Of a stretch of 64,000 nt of DNA, positions 45,001 through 53,771 are shown in pieces. Position 1 is the first letter of the stretch. Each line of letters starts with the position of its first letter. The position numbers and the translations under genes are program-made. Origin of the DNA: Tissierellaceae bacterium (GTDB lineage: Bacteria > Bacillota > Clostridia > Tissierellales > Tissierellaceae); contig JALNZV010000002.1 in assembly GCA_023229175.1 (NCBI GenBank), forward strand, positions 1 through 64,000, written 5' to 3'. A model generated the notes under the pieces. That model was not told the origin of the DNA, searched no databases, and worked only from the letters and a program-made list of their open reading frames with translations.

Positions 45001-45033
45001 CTAACAATTTGATACTCTGTATCAAATTGTTAG
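45001..45033 (-). terminator. Perfect 15-bp intercistronic hairpin between gap and pgk
   Basis: The arms CTAACAATTTGATAC and its exact complement flank a 3-base loop. No T-run follows on the minus strand, so it looks more like an mRNA processing or stability element, or a weak attenuator, than a strong terminator. Confidence 0.6.
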
Positions 45034-45054
45034 CATTATAACTTGAGATTTAAA

Positions 45055-46059
45055 CTATTTATTTGCTACGAAGTTTACTAAATCCAATACCCTTTCAGAA
45101 TATCCCCATTCATTATCATACCAAGAAACTACTTTTACCATATTACCAATTACCATTGTGGATAAACCGTCAACTATGGATGAGCGTGGATCTCCTACAT
45201 AGTCAGAAGACACTAGAGGTTCCTCTGAATAACCTAAGATACCCTTTAGTTTACCTTCGCTGGCTTCCTTAAACGCTTTGTTTACTTCTTCTACAGTTGT
45301 GTCCTTATCCACCTCAAATACCACGTCTACCATGGAAACCGTAGCTACGGGAACTCTGACAGAAAAACCATTTAATTTCCCCTTTAACTCTGGAAGCACA
45401 AGTGCCACAGCCTTAGCTGCACCTGTTGTAGTAGGGACGATGTTTGCTGCAGCTGCCCTTGCCCTTCTTAAATCCTTATGCCTTTTATCCAATATTTGTT
45501 GATCATTGGTATAAGCGTGAATTGTTGTCATTAAACCTTTTTTAACTCCAAAGTTTTCTAATATTACTTTAGCCACAGGAGCCAAACAATTTGTCGTACA
45601 AGATGCATTTGAAATAATATGGTGATTTTCTGAATCGTATTTCTCCTCATTTACTCCCAATACAATGGTTATATCTTCGTCTTTTGCAGGGGCAGTGACG
45701 ATGACCTTTTTAGCTCCAGATTTTATGTGCTTTGATAGGCCTTCTCCATCTCTAAATGCCCCTGTAGAGTCTACGACGATTTCAACTCCCAATTCGCTCC
45801 ACGGAATCTCCAATGGATCCCTATGAGCAACTACTTTAATCTTTTTCCCATTTAATATAAGGCCTTCTTCGTATAATTCTATTTCCCCCTTAAATCTTCC
45901 ATACATGGTATCGTACCTTAATAAATGGGCTAAATCTGCTAAATCCCCTGATGCATTAATAGCCACTATTTCAAAACCGCTATCTTCCTTTTCTGCATAG
46001 GCCCTTAAAAAGTCTCTTCCTATTCTCCCAAATCCACTTAATCCTACTTTCATTGACAT
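45055..46059 (-). CDS. gap: Glyceraldehyde-3-phosphate dehydrogenase with GapB-like cofactor loop
   Basis: This 334-residue enzyme has the Rossmann motif GLSGFGRIGRDFLRA (about residues 6-20), the catalytic SNASCTTNCLAPV (Cys about residue 153), TGAAKAVALVLPEL and SWYDNEWGYS at the C terminus. The position that normally reads VAIND, where Asp selects NAD, is VAINASGD (Ala36). That is closer to gluconeogenic, NADP-accepting GapB enzymes. It is nonetheless the first gene after the CggR-type regulator. I infer relaxed or NADP preference and possible use in gluconeogenesis. Identity as GAPDH is certain, cofactor choice is not. Confidence 0.95.
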   Translation of the reverse strand: MSMKVGLSGFGRIGRDFLRAYAEKEDSGFEIVAINASGDLADLAHLLRYDTMYGRFKGEIELYEEGLILNGKKIKVVAHRDPLEIPWSELGVEIVVDSTGAFRDGEGLSKHIKSGAKKVIVTAPAKDEDITIVLGVNEEKYDSENHHIISNASCTTNCLAPVAKVILENFGVKKGLMTTIHAYTNDQQILDKRHKDLRRARAAAANIVPTTTGAAKAVALVLPELKGKLNGFSVRVPVATVSMVDVVFEVDKDTTVEEVNKAFKEASEGKLKGILGYSEEPLVSSDYVGDPRSSIVDGLSTMVIGNMVKVVSWYDNEWGYSERVLDLVNFVANK

Positions 46060-46086
46060 ATAAATTCCTCCTAATATATTTTTTTG

Positions 46087-47115
46087 CTATTTAATAGCTT
46101 TAATTTCCAGTATCTTATTTGCTGCAGGCTCATCTGTTATTAGAATCATATTATCGTTCAATGTAGCTATGGAAATAATTGCATGGGCTTTTTCTTCGCC
46201 TCCAGCTACTCCAATGACCTTATTTAGAGATTTAAACTTATCCAAAGACAGTCCTACTGTCCTATACTCCCATATTTCATTTCCATTTATGTCGAAGTAA
46301 TGTCCAAAGGCTTCTGCCACAGCCCCTCTATCTATTAACTCTTCAATCTTTGTTGGGGATAAGTTCCTCCTGTTTGCCATGGTATCTGCTCTGCCTAGAC
46401 CAAATACTAGTATATTCATATTGTTTATCAGGTCTATTGACTCCTTTATCTCATCATTTCTCAACATGATTTCTAGGGCATCTCGCTCCAGGCCGTCAGG
46501 TACATATAAAAGCCTATAGGCACCGCCTAATTTGTCTGCCAATTTTGCCGCAATGGAATTAGCTTGAGTCTCAACATTTCTGCCTAGCCCCCCTCTTGCA
46601 GGTATGATAGTTATATCCCTTTTCACCTTATCGGGTACAATTTCTTCTGCCACTGCCGCCATAGTATTCCCGCCTGTAATTCCTATTATGTCATTTTCAC
46701 ATATTTCACTTTTTATAATCCTAGATGTAATTTTCCCCATATCTCCCAGAACCATTCCATAATAGTTGGAATTTCCCGGCACAATAACAACTTTCTTTAT
46801 TCCTAAAAGATCCTGCAACCTCTCCTCCAGTTTCGGAATTCCCTTTAGCTTTGTATATACCAGCTGCAAGTTTTCTAGTATTCGAGTTCCTTCCTCGGTG
46901 ATATTCATACCCATAAAATCGATGTTTAATAATCCTTGTTCCTTTAAAATATTGGCTTCGTCTCGGATGGTCCTTTCCTTAATTCTTAAATCCTCTGACA
47001 ACATACGCCTACCTATTGGTTGATTATAAGATACAGACCTTAATATGGAATATCGCATCTCCAAGGTCTTTACGATTTCAGGTGCAATTTTCTTAATCAA
47101 TTCTAGATTTTCCAA
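46087..47115 (-). CDS. cggR: SorC-family central glycolytic gene regulator
   Basis: This 342-residue transcription factor has an N-terminal winged-helix domain (SYNQPIGRRMLSEDL, about residues 29-43) and a C-terminal sugar-phosphate-sensing domain (about residues 90-340) with VGITGGNTMAAVAEE and ARGGLGRNVETQANSIAAKLA. CggR of Bacillus represses the gapA operon and is released by fructose-1,6-bisphosphate. Autoregulation is likely here because GGGAC-type repeats lie just upstream of its gene and downstream of its promoter. The start codon is TTG with GAGGTGAG. It is followed by gap 27 bases later. Confidence 0.93.
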   Translation of the reverse strand: MENLELIKKIAPEIVKTLEMRYSILRSVSYNQPIGRRMLSEDLRIKERTIRDEANILKEQGLLNIDFMGMNITEEGTRILENLQLVYTKLKGIPKLEERLQDLLGIKKVVIVPGNSNYYGMVLGDMGKITSRIIKSEICENDIIGITGGNTMAAVAEEIVPDKVKRDITIIPARGGLGRNVETQANSIAAKLADKLGGAYRLLYVPDGLERDALEIMLRNDEIKESIDLINNMNILVFGLGRADTMANRRNLSPTKIEELIDRGAVAEAFGHYFDINGNEIWEYRTVGLSLDKFKSLNKVIGVAGGEEKAHAIISIATLNDNMILITDEPAANKILEIKAIK

Positions 47116-47150
47116 TTACTCACCTCGCTACATATACATGGGCAACTTCT

Positions 47151-47184
47151 GTCCCGCCATGTATTAATTTGTCCCAGTCGTCCC
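47151..47184 (-). promoter_or_regulatory. Putative CggR operator
   Basis: Three GGGAC copies in the same direction on the minus strand (GTCCC on the plus strand at 47151, 47171 and 47180) lie between the promoter and cggR. Known CggR operators carry direct repeats with GGGAC. A roadblock to transcription would fit this position. Confidence 0.65.
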
Positions 47185-47216
47185 AAATAAATAGTAGAAA
47201 AACTTCTACCATTTAT

Positions 47217-47245
47217 AGTATATAATATAACTTTCTGTAATGCAA
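47217..47245 (-). promoter_or_regulatory. Promoter of the cggR-gap-pgk-tpiA-gpmI-eno operon
   Basis: TTGCAT (47240-47245), a 17-base spacer and TATACT (47217-47222) on the minus strand, with the GGGAC repeats 33-66 bases downstream. It lies immediately after the rpoN stop. Confidence 0.7.
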
Positions 47246-47258
47246 CCATAAAATGTCA

Positions 47259-48629
47259 TTAATATCTTCTTCTTATATTTGACGAAGGTATGTTAAGCTC
47301 ATCCCTGTATTTTGCTATGGTTCTCCTGGATATACTTATGCCTTGTTTGCCAAGAATTTCTGCTAATTTACTGTCACTATATGGTTTTTTAGGATCCTCC
47401 TCATCTAGGATTTCCTTTATATGTGATTTTATACTAGTAGAAGATATACCGCCCTTATCGCTGTCTAAACTAGAGGAGAAGAAATACTTTAGTTCAAAAA
47501 TCCCCCTAGGTGTTTGAGCAAATTTTCCATTGGTAGCCCTAGAAATTGTAGATTCGTGCATATCAATATCATCTGCAACTTCCTTGAGGGTCAAGGGTCT
47601 TAATGATTTTTCGCCTGTAAGAAAAAAATCCTTTTGAAATCTAATAATCGATTCCACAACTCTTTTAATGGTGTTTCTCCTTTGTTCTATACTCCTAATA
47701 ATCCACATGGCTGAATTAAACTTTTCGTTGAGAAACTCCATGGTGTTTTTATCATTGCTTGTCCTAAGTAAATTCTTATAATAATTATTAATGTTTAGCC
47801 TAGGACCCGTTACGTCGTTTACAATAACCTCAAATTCTCCATCCACTATTTTTATTTCCACGTCGGGCTTAATGTACTTTATATCGTCATTGCTGCCAAA
47901 AGTCCTCCCTGGCTTTGGTTCTAGGCTTTTTATATAGTCACAGGCTTCTTGTATTTCCTGAGGTTCTACATTTAATTCCTTGGCAATTTTTTGTATTCTG
48001 TTTTGACCTACATCCTCTAAATAATCCTCTATTATATTTACGGTACATTTGCATATTCCTTTTTTCTCCCTAGTTTGAATTAGTAAACACTCTTTCAAGT
48101 CCCTGGCTCCAACTCCCAAGGGTTCAAAGTTTTGTATAATATTTAATATTATTTCCACTTCCTCGACAGTGGACTTTGTATATTTTGAAATCTCTTCTGC
48201 CGTAACAGTTAAATATCCACTGTTGTCTATGTTTTCAATTATGCTTACTCCAATTTTATGTCCTATGTTTTCTAAGGACATTAAATTCAATTGGGAAAAT
48301 AAGTGTTCCTTCAAAGTAGGCTCATAGGAAATAAAAGATTCATAATTATATTCTTTTATGTTTTCATCTGTTTGCGGTCTATAGCTTATATCGTCAAATT
48401 TATCAAAGTACTCCTTCCAATCTACGTCATTATTTGCATATTTATCGATGCTCTCGTATTCCTCAGCATTGTTAGTTATTTCAAGGAGTGGATTTTCTTC
48501 CAATTCCTTATCTATATATTCCCTAAGCTCCAAAGCATTCAGTTGAAGCAATTCAATTGCCTGCCTTAATTCTGGGGTCATAATTAATTTTTGCGTCTGT
48601 TCAAGGGTTAAATCGTAGGTTAGTCTCAT
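47259..48629 (-). CDS. rpoN: RNA polymerase sigma-54 factor
   Basis: Sigma-54 directs transcription from -24/-12 promoters together with enhancer-binding activators. The protein of about 456 residues has the Gln- and Leu-rich region I (LTLEQTQKLIMTPELRQAIELLQ-like start), an acidic region II, the core-binding region and, at the C terminus, the RpoN box RRTIAKYRDELNIPSSNIRR. The ATG at 48629 is preferred over a TTG three codons upstream because GGAAGG is better placed. No sigma-54 activator gene is present in the window. Clostridial amino-acid fermentation genes are often sigma-54 controlled, but I did not find clear -24/-12 sites here. Confidence 0.95.
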   Translation of the reverse strand: MRLTYDLTLEQTQKLIMTPELRQAIELLQLNALELREYIDKELEENPLLEITNNAEEYESIDKYANNDVDWKEYFDKFDDISYRPQTDENIKEYNYESFISYEPTLKEHLFSQLNLMSLENIGHKIGVSIIENIDNSGYLTVTAEEISKYTKSTVEEVEIILNIIQNFEPLGVGARDLKECLLIQTREKKGICKCTVNIIEDYLEDVGQNRIQKIAKELNVEPQEIQEACDYIKSLEPKPGRTFGSNDDIKYIKPDVEIKIVDGEFEVIVNDVTGPRLNINNYYKNLLRTSNDKNTMEFLNEKFNSAMWIIRSIEQRRNTIKRVVESIIRFQKDFFLTGEKSLRPLTLKEVADDIDMHESTISRATNGKFAQTPRGIFELKYFFSSSLDSDKGGISSTSIKSHIKEILDEEDPKKPYSDSKLAEILGKQGISISRRTIAKYRDELNIPSSNIRRRY

Positions 48630-48691
48630 TATTTTCAACCTTCCTAAATTAATATATTTAACTATATTATATCAGAAAATCTATAAAGTAC

Positions 48692-48720
48692 AAAAAAATA
48701 GGCGACATCTTGTCGCCTAT
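48692..48720 (-). terminator. Terminator of the BMP-family importer operon
   Basis: A perfect 10-bp stem (ATAGGCGACA / TGTCGCCTAT) with a 3-base loop overlaps the stop codon of the last permease gene and is followed by TTTTTT on the minus strand. Confidence 0.85.
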
Positions 48721-49682
48721 CTTGAAGATTTATCATATGGTATGCCCTCTGCTTTCGGTGCCCTCGACTTTTTAGATGTAAAAGCCAGTACAACCATAGT
48801 AGCCAAATAAGGCATCATCCTGTAGTATGTTTGGTTTATTCCCAAATTATATAAAAATGGAATAAGGGATACAGAATAAGCTAAAGTCCTTAAAAATGCA
48901 AAGAATAATGCTCCAAGTAGTATCCTGCCTGGTCTCCATTGGCCAAATATCATAACCGCCAAGGCCAAGAAACCAAAACCCGCAACCCCTGTATGTCCAT
49001 TTACATTGCCATCCATTATGCCAACGGAGTAGAAAAAACCTCCGATTCCACCTAGTACTCCTGATATCATAGTACCTGCATATCGCATCCGTTGTACGTT
49101 GATACCCACTGAATCTGCTGCATGGGGGTGCTCTCCGCAGGCCCTAAGCCTTAATCCAAATTTTGTCTTGTAAAATACCAATGTGACTATTATCAAGATT
49201 GCAAACCCTATGACCACTGTTAAATAAGTCCTTTGAAAAAACATATTTCCAATGACAGGTATGTCCCCTAATATGGGTACCTTTCTAATATAAAAATTTA
49301 TTTTCGTAGTGATGCCATCTGAGAAAAAAAACATCTTTGAAAATAACAATATTGCCGCCGGTATCATCATATTCAGAGATGTACCTGTAATGACTTGATC
49401 TGCTTTCATATTTATAGCTGCAAATGCCAATAGCAAAGAATATACCAATCCAGCAATAGCCGCAACTACCATGCCCAACAGCAAAATAGTTTGAGGGTTT
49501 AAACCGCTGTCTTGCACGAAATAAACGAATAATGCTGCAAAGTAGGCACCAAATAACATTATACCTTCAAGGGCAATATTTATTATGCCACCTGTCTCAC
49601 TGAACATGCCGCCTAAGGCAACTAATAACAGAGAAATCGCTACGGGAAGCATATTTTGAATTAGATAATATATGGTATTCAT
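48717..49682 (-). CDS. nupQ: Nucleoside-type ABC importer permease, second subunit (YufQ/NupQ-like)
   Basis: This 321-residue integral membrane protein of the BPD_transp_2 (branched-chain amino acid/ribose-type) family has about nine helices. The conserved GGMFSETGGIINIALEGIMLFGAY lies near the N terminus, and LRACGEHPHAADSVGINVQRMRYAG (about residues 181-205) forms the cytoplasmic coupling helix. It pairs with the next permease to form the pore. The first base of its start overlaps the upstream stop. By analogy with Bacillus NupNOPQ and BmpA systems the cargo is probably a purine nucleoside. Confidence 0.9.
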   Translation of the reverse strand: MNTIYYLIQNMLPVAISLLLVALGGMFSETGGIINIALEGIMLFGAYFAALFVYFVQDSGLNPQTILLLGMVVAAIAGLVYSLLLAFAAINMKADQVITGTSLNMMIPAAILLFSKMFFFSDGITTKINFYIRKVPILGDIPVIGNMFFQRTYLTVVIGFAILIIVTLVFYKTKFGLRLRACGEHPHAADSVGINVQRMRYAGTMISGVLGGIGGFFYSVGIMDGNVNGHTGVAGFGFLALAVMIFGQWRPGRILLGALFFAFLRTLAYSVSLIPFLYNLGINQTYYRMMPYLATMVVLAFTSKKSRAPKAEGIPYDKSSR

Positions 49683-50842
49683 TATTCTGCCTCCTTTACA
49701 TCATCGTTTATTTCAATTTCCTTTGCCTCTTTTTCACCTAATCTACTCTCAACTATTTTGCCTAAAGCTGTGTTCATTATCATGGCAAAGGCTGAAAAGT
49801 ATATGATTACAGCAATAACCAGGTCGATGATTTCAGGTTTGTACCCTACAAGGCTGGCCAATGTGCCGCCCCGTTGAATATGAGAGATAAAAACTGCAGA
49901 AAATATTGTGCCTATGGGATGAGAACTTCCTAAAAGAGCAACTGCAATTCCCGTAAATCCATTGGCAGCAATGATATTTATAGGTTCATATGTCATACTG
50001 CTTCCGACTATGCCAGAAGGCGACAGCATAAAGAATGCACCCCCTAGGCCTGATAATCCTCCTGCAATTAACATTGTGAGAATAATATTTGTCTTCCCCT
50101 TCATTCCTGCATATTCTGCTGCGTGTTTATTGTATCCTGTAGCTTTTAACTCATATCCAAATATGGTTTTTTCAAGTACTATATATAGAAATATACCTAT
50201 GATGATGGCAAAGATTATTCCTAGATTAACATTGGAATTGGGAATTCCCAAAGAAGGTATCTGTGCACTTTGCGGCAGATACTTTGTCCTAGTTTTGTCT
50301 GCTGTATACATTATTGAACTTCCTTGAATCATCATATCAACTAAATACATTCCTATATAGTTAAACATAATGGAAGTAATAACTTCATTAACATTTAAGA
50401 AAGCCTTAAATAAACCGGGTATAATTCCCCAAAGCATGCCTCCTACCATTCCCGCTAGAATAGCTGCAAACCAGTGAATTCCTGGTGGTAAATCCCACAT
50501 AAAACCTGCATATAAAGCGAAAAAAAGTCCCATGGTATATTGTCCCGAAGCACCTATATTAAATAGTCCCATTTTAAATGCAAATCCAACTGAAAGGCCT
50601 GTCATCAAAATTGGAGTAGCAAAATAAAATACATTTCCAATTCTATTGAATCCGCCAAAAATTATATATCTTAAGCCCGCCAATGCGTTGGGAGGTGACG
50701 CAAATAACATTACAAAAAAACCAAAAACCAATCCTAAAAATATTGCCATTAATGCAGATGAAAGGGATGTAAAACCACCACTTTTTGTTATACTTTTAAA
50801 ATTAAATCTGTTTTTTTTATCTATTCCATTATTATCCTGCAT
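49682..50842 (-). CDS. nupP: Nucleoside-type ABC importer permease, first subunit (YufP/NupP-like)
   Basis: This 386-residue membrane permease of the same family as its partner is longer at both ends. It has ILMTGLSVGFAFKMGLFNIGASGQY (about residues 78-102) and the coupling segment ELKATGYNKHAAEYAGMKGK (about residue 237). It overlaps the ATPase gene by 11 bases and is joined to the second permease gene by a one-base overlap. Function as for the second subunit. Confidence 0.9.
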   Translation of the reverse strand: MQDNNGIDKKNRFNFKSITKSGGFTSLSSALMAIFLGLVFGFFVMLFASPPNALAGLRYIIFGGFNRIGNVFYFATPILMTGLSVGFAFKMGLFNIGASGQYTMGLFFALYAGFMWDLPPGIHWFAAILAGMVGGMLWGIIPGLFKAFLNVNEVITSIMFNYIGMYLVDMMIQGSSIMYTADKTRTKYLPQSAQIPSLGIPNSNVNLGIIFAIIIGIFLYIVLEKTIFGYELKATGYNKHAAEYAGMKGKTNIILTMLIAGGLSGLGGAFFMLSPSGIVGSSMTYEPINIIAANGFTGIAVALLGSSHPIGTIFSAVFISHIQRGGTLASLVGYKPEIIDLVIAVIIYFSAFAMIMNTALGKIVESRLGEKEAKEIEINDDVKEAE

Positions 50843-52379
50843 CGTTAATCTCCTTTATCATATCACGTTTTGCTCCTGACATATAAAGTCCTAGTTCCTC
50901 TGGTGTAGTTTTTTTAGGATCCAATTCCCCGACAATTTCTCCCTCATATATGACCAAAATCCTATCGGGTACGTTGATTACCTCATCTAATTCTAGAGAT
51001 ACTAAAAATACTGCCTTTCCCGAATCTCTGCTTTCAACCAATTGTTTGTGAACGTATTCTATTGCACCTACGTCCAAGCCCCTGGTAGGTTGAACTGCAA
51101 CTAATAGTTCGTGTTCCTTATCTATTTCCCTTGCAATAATGGCCTTTTGCTGATTGCCTCCTGACATGCTTCTGGCTGGGGTTAGAGGCCCTTGCCCTGA
51201 TCTAATGTCGAATTTATCAATTAAACTTTCGGCGTATTCTCTCACTTTTTTAAATTTTATAAAGCCCTTGTTTTGAAATTCAGGCTGCCAATATCTTTGT
51301 AATACTAAATTTTCTTCTAATTTGTAGTTCAATACTAATCCGTGCTTATGCCTGTCCTCTGGAATGTGGCTCATGCCTTCCATTGAACGTTTTCTTATTG
51401 GTGCCCTTGTAATGTCCTCGCCTTTCAAGCAAATTGTACCGAAACTTGACCTTTCCAATCCTGTAATAGCATTTACCATCTCCGTCTGTCCATTGCCGTC
51501 AATTCCTGCCAAACACACAATTTCTCCTGCCCTTATGTCAAATGAAACATTTCTTACAGCATTATTTTTATGGGTTTTCGATGGAACAGTCAAGTTTTTA
51601 ACAGATAGAATCACATCTCCTGATTTACCTTCATCTTTTTGTACGTGGAAGGATATGTCTCTGCCGACCATCATTTTTGAAAGTTCTTCCTTTGTAGTAT
51701 CTTTTACATCTACAGTCCCTATGTATTTTCCCTTTCTTAGGACCGTACATCTATCAGCTACTTCCATAATTTCGTTTAACTTGTGGGTAATAAATAATAT
51801 GGACTTGCCTTCATTGGCAAAGCCCCTCATAATCTGAAGTAACTCCTTAATTTCCTGGGGAGTAAGTACAGCAGTAGGTTCATCGAAAATCAAGATTTCA
51901 TTTTCCCTATAGAGCATTTTTAAAATCTCCACTCTTTGCTGCATTCCCACAGTTATATCTTCTATATAGGCATCGGGATCTACCTTTAATCCATATTTCT
52001 CGCTTAATTCAATTACTTTTTTTCTGGCCTCTTGTTTTTCAATAAAACCGTATTTATTAGGCTCTACACCTAAAATTATGTTTTCTAATATAGTAAAAAT
52101 CTCTACTAATTGAAAATGCTGATGGACCATGCCTATGCCCAAATCGTTGGCATCATTGGGGTTGCCTATATTTACGACTTCGCCATTTTTTCTTATCTCT
52201 CCCTTTTCAGGTCGGTACATGCCAAAAAGCACAGACATAAGGGTGGATTTTCCTGCCCCGTTTTCTCCAAGAAGGGCATGGATTTCCCCTCTTCTCAGCT
52301 TTAAAGTAATATTATCATTGGCAATAATGCCTGGAAATTCTTTAGTGATATTTAACATTTCAATTACATAGTTTTCCAT
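50832..52379 (-). CDS. nupO: Nucleoside-type ABC importer, fused double ATPase (YufO/NupO-like)
   Basis: This protein of about 515 residues has two ATPase domains, as in ribose-type importers. The first has Walker A GENGAGKST (about residues 37-45) and LIFDEPTAVLTPQE. The second has GIDGNGQTEM in place of a full Walker A, the degenerate site usual for this family, then MSGGNQQKAIIAREI and VAVQPTRGLDVGA. The start at 52379 (ATG) is preferred over a GTG three codons upstream. The binding-protein gene is upstream beyond a hairpin. Confidence 0.92.
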   Translation of the reverse strand: MENYVIEMLNITKEFPGIIANDNITLKLRRGEIHALLGENGAGKSTLMSVLFGMYRPEKGEIRKNGEVVNIGNPNDANDLGIGMVHQHFQLVEIFTILENIILGVEPNKYGFIEKQEARKKVIELSEKYGLKVDPDAYIEDITVGMQQRVEILKMLYRENEILIFDEPTAVLTPQEIKELLQIMRGFANEGKSILFITHKLNEIMEVADRCTVLRKGKYIGTVDVKDTTKEELSKMMVGRDISFHVQKDEGKSGDVILSVKNLTVPSKTHKNNAVRNVSFDIRAGEIVCLAGIDGNGQTEMVNAITGLERSSFGTICLKGEDITRAPIRKRSMEGMSHIPEDRHKHGLVLNYKLEENLVLQRYWQPEFQNKGFIKFKKVREYAESLIDKFDIRSGQGPLTPARSMSGGNQQKAIIAREIDKEHELLVAVQPTRGLDVGAIEYVHKQLVESRDSGKAVFLVSLELDEVINVPDRILVIYEGEIVGELDPKKTTPEELGLYMSGAKRDMIKEINDAG

Positions 52380-52407
52380 TCTTACCACTCTTTTTCAATT
52401 ATTTTAA

Positions 52408-52431
52408 AAGGGGAAAGTTGCCTTTCCCCTT
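52408..52431 (-). terminator. Attenuating hairpin between the binding protein and the ATPase gene
   Basis: A perfect 10-bp stem (AAGGGGAAAG / CTTTCCCCTT) with a 4-base loop is followed by TTTAAAAT on the minus strand. Partial termination here would keep the lipoprotein more abundant than the transporter core. Confidence 0.65.
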
Positions 52432-52484
52432 CCTTACTTTCTTTTCTCTACAAGGCTCTGATGATGGTAGTATTTAATTTTTAA

Positions 52485-53630
52485 CTATCTGGTAACAACA
52501 GAAACCTTATTAAGATTTAATTGACTTGTCAATTCTTGTGCAGTAGCCACTCCTGATGGGTCTTCAATGTCGATTGTACGGATTACCGAAATTGCTCCGC
52601 CTTTTAATTTCACATATAACTCCTCATAATCGTCTAAATTAAAGGAGTTAAATCTATCAAATGCATCGGCATTTTCATCTCCAATGACGACAGTTGGCAA
52701 TCCTACCCCGTCGTTTTGAGCGTTAAAGGTAATTGTTTTACCTCCAAAGTTGCCCCAATTATCTGTATTGTAAATGGAATCCAGTACTTGAGTAACTGAA
52801 GCTGCTAATCCCTTCATGGCAGAACTCATTACTGTTTCGCTGTCGTATCTTTGGTCGACGTCTACACCTATGACCTTTTTATCGGCCTCTGCTGCTGCTG
52901 CCATAACAGATTTACCTACTGAGCCTCCGGCAGCAAATATTACTTCCATACCTTCTTGATACATTGTACTGGCTGTAGCCTTATTTGTGTCGTTTTCCTC
53001 AAAGTTTCCTGTGTAGTGGTAGATTACTTTAATATCTCCATTTGACATTCCTAATTCAGAAGCAGCATCCTCAGCACCCTGTAGGAATCCATATCCAAAT
53101 GCCTGAACTGCTGGTACAGCCATACCACCCATATAACCTAAGTTCTTCATGCCGTCCATTACAGCAGCGTATCCTGCCAAGTATCCTGATTCTTCCTCTG
53201 CATATACTACAGATGCCACATTGTCTTTTATGTCTGGATCAAAGCTATCTGCTGCATGAGGTGCACCGTCAAGCAATATAAATTTGACATCTGGATATCT
53301 TGTCTGGGCTTCATAAACTGCTACTTCAAATAAAAATCCTGGTGTTACGATTACCTTTGCACCGCCTTCTACAGCCAAATCAATGGCCTCTAAATAAGCT
53401 GTGTCTGATACGTCTTCTGGTTTAATGTAAGTATGAGTAATGTTGTTTTCCGTTGCAAATGCTACTACGCCCTCCCAAGAACCTTGGTTAAAGGACTTGT
53501 CGTCAATATTCCCTTTGTCTGTAATAAGTGCGATTTCATGGCCTTTGCTAGGTGTATCACTTTGACCACATCCTGCTAAGCTGGCAGCTACTAATACTAA
53601 TGCCAGAGTTAAAATTAGCAATTTTTTCAT
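52485..53630 (-). CDS. bmpA: BMP-family substrate-binding lipoprotein
   Basis: This 381-residue lipoprotein has the signal peptide MKKLLILTLALVLVAASLAG and lipobox Cys at residue 21. The mature part has the BMP/PnrA fold: ALITDKGNIDDKSFNQGSWEGV (ligand loop, about residues 33-54), NLGYMGGMAVPAVQAFGYGF and GVDVDQRYDSETVMSSAMKG. Relatives bind purine nucleosides at the outer face of the membrane and pass them to the permease. First gene of the four-gene importer operon. Confidence 0.92.
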   Translation of the reverse strand: MKKLLILTLALVLVAASLAGCGQSDTPSKGHEIALITDKGNIDDKSFNQGSWEGVVAFATENNITHTYIKPEDVSDTAYLEAIDLAVEGGAKVIVTPGFLFEVAVYEAQTRYPDVKFILLDGAPHAADSFDPDIKDNVASVVYAEEESGYLAGYAAVMDGMKNLGYMGGMAVPAVQAFGYGFLQGAEDAASELGMSNGDIKVIYHYTGNFEENDTNKATASTMYQEGMEVIFAAGGSVGKSVMAAAAEADKKVIGVDVDQRYDSETVMSSAMKGLAASVTQVLDSIYNTDNWGNFGGKTITFNAQNDGVGLPTVVIGDENADAFDRFNSFNLDDYEELYVKLKGGAISVIRTIDIEDPSGVATAQELTSQLNLNKVSVVTR

Positions 53631-53738
53631 TTCACGCCCTCCTTAATATTTGATTTTTCTGTTTATTTGTCATTCGTGAAAACATTATACCTCTTTTTAC
53701 AAAAAATTACAACTGTCATATTGCCGACTTAAATGATT

Positions 53739-53768
53739 AATAAATCTCCAAAATGTTGGAGCTTTATT
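53739..53768 (-). terminator. Terminator of the glycine reductase operon
   Basis: A stem of AATAAA-CTCCAA type arms (one mismatch) with a 4-base loop lies four bases after the grdD stop. It is followed by AT-rich sequence (ATCATTTAA) on the minus strand. Confidence 0.6.
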
Positions 53769-53771
53769 ATC

